Shown here piece by piece: positions 63,877-64,000 of a DNA stretch of 64,000 nt. The stretch covers positions 501,713-565,712 of the forward strand of contig NZ_KB890738.1 in NCBI RefSeq assembly GCF_000373245.1. Direction: 5' to 3'. Both the position numbers and the translations under genes were made by a program. The stretch's first letter is position 1, and each line of letters opens with the position of its first letter. This DNA is from Echinicola pacifica DSM 19836. GTDB taxonomy: Bacteria; Bacteroidota; Bacteroidia; Cytophagales; Cyclobacteriaceae. Under the pieces are notes generated by a model, which saw only the letters and a program-made list of their open reading frames with translations, did not search any database and was not told the DNA's origin.

Positions 63877-63926
63877 AAAACCTCTTTGTGTTTAAACAAA
63901 AAAGAGGCTAGAAAACACCTTTTATA

Positions 63927-64000
63927 ATGGTCAAAGCTAACCAAATTCCATCGAAATTCTATAAACTATTCCTTCTCGGAATGGCAATAGGTCTATGCTG
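63927..64000 (+). CDS. Start of an exported protein (partial)
   Basis: The frame begins MVKANQIPSKFYKLFLLGMA followed by IGLC and runs off the window. A basic N-terminus followed by a hydrophobic stretch ending in Cys looks like a signal peptide, possibly of a lipoprotein. The start is supported by the promoter 50 bases upstream. No function can be given. Confidence 0.55.
   Translation, partial: MVKANQIPSKFYKLFLLGMAIGLC

Noticed and set aside
1-64000. CRISPR arrays, rRNA, tRNA, prophage or integrative element boundaries
   Set aside because: No direct-repeat arrays, tRNA-like sequences, integrase, phage structural genes or attachment repeats were found by reading.

Overview
The window reads as chromosome of a Bacteroidota species, most likely order Cytophagales (a Cyclobacteriaceae-type bacterium is my best guess, from family content only). 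Reasons: three SusC/SusD outer-membrane pairs, two further TonB-dependent receptors with an N-terminal carboxypeptidase-like domain, the gliding-associated lipoprotein GldB, a fused MurF-alanine racemase, many lipoproteins, and promoters of the Bacteroidota type (TTTG, 19-20 bases, TAnnTTTG). No rRNA, tRNA, CRISPR array, prophage or complete insertion sequence was seen.

Layout. 1-5.8 kb: tail of an MFS transporter, then a SusC/SusD-like pair closed by a clear terminator. 5.9-16 kb: gldB, a three-domain fasciclin lipoprotein, a GH20 beta-hexosaminidase with a discoidin-like tail, a DUF1254/DUF1214 lipoprotein, mtgA, a dGTPase and a family 9-like carbohydrate-binding protein. 16-21.5 kb: a DUF4382 lipoprotein with ribD and a free methionine sulfoxide reductase, a LOG-like protein, and an ECF sigma factor with a four-helix membrane partner. 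21.5-24.3 kb: a structured, possibly regulatory stretch, then a DapA/NanA-superfamily aldolase and a sodium:solute symporter. 24.5-35.5 kb: two strongly similar SusC/SusD pairs in tandem on the minus strand, with a radical SAM gene between them. 35.5-37 kb: an AT-rich stretch without a convincing gene, holding an orphan terminator. 37-42.8 kb: a complete RND efflux system (adaptor, pump, outer-membrane channel). 43-54 kb: GNAT acetyltransferase, an Oar-like TonB receptor, YhhN lysoplasmalogenase-like protein, a secreted EEP-family phosphoesterase, and a siderophore-type TonB receptor with a PepSY membrane protein. 54.7-64 kb: MBOAT/SGNH O-acylation pair, orphan ECF sigma factor, a Wzi-like protein with a small lipoprotein, MurF-Alr, a CsaA-like protein and the start of an exported protein.

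How it works together. The dominant theme is envelope work: uptake of large or scarce nutrients through TonB-driven receptors, hexosamine or sialic-acid-like sugar use (GH20, aldolase plus symporter), efflux, peptidoglycan synthesis and modification of surface polysaccharide. The most unusual material is in the non-coding parts. A shared sequence AATATAGGTAAA lies upstream of the two tandem susC genes (core TAGGTAAA also upstream of the first). A near-copy of it lies upstream of an orphan terminator at 36.5 kb that has no gene attached. A multi-branched inverted-repeat structure precedes the aldolase gene, and a perfect palindrome overlaps the siderophore receptor promoter.
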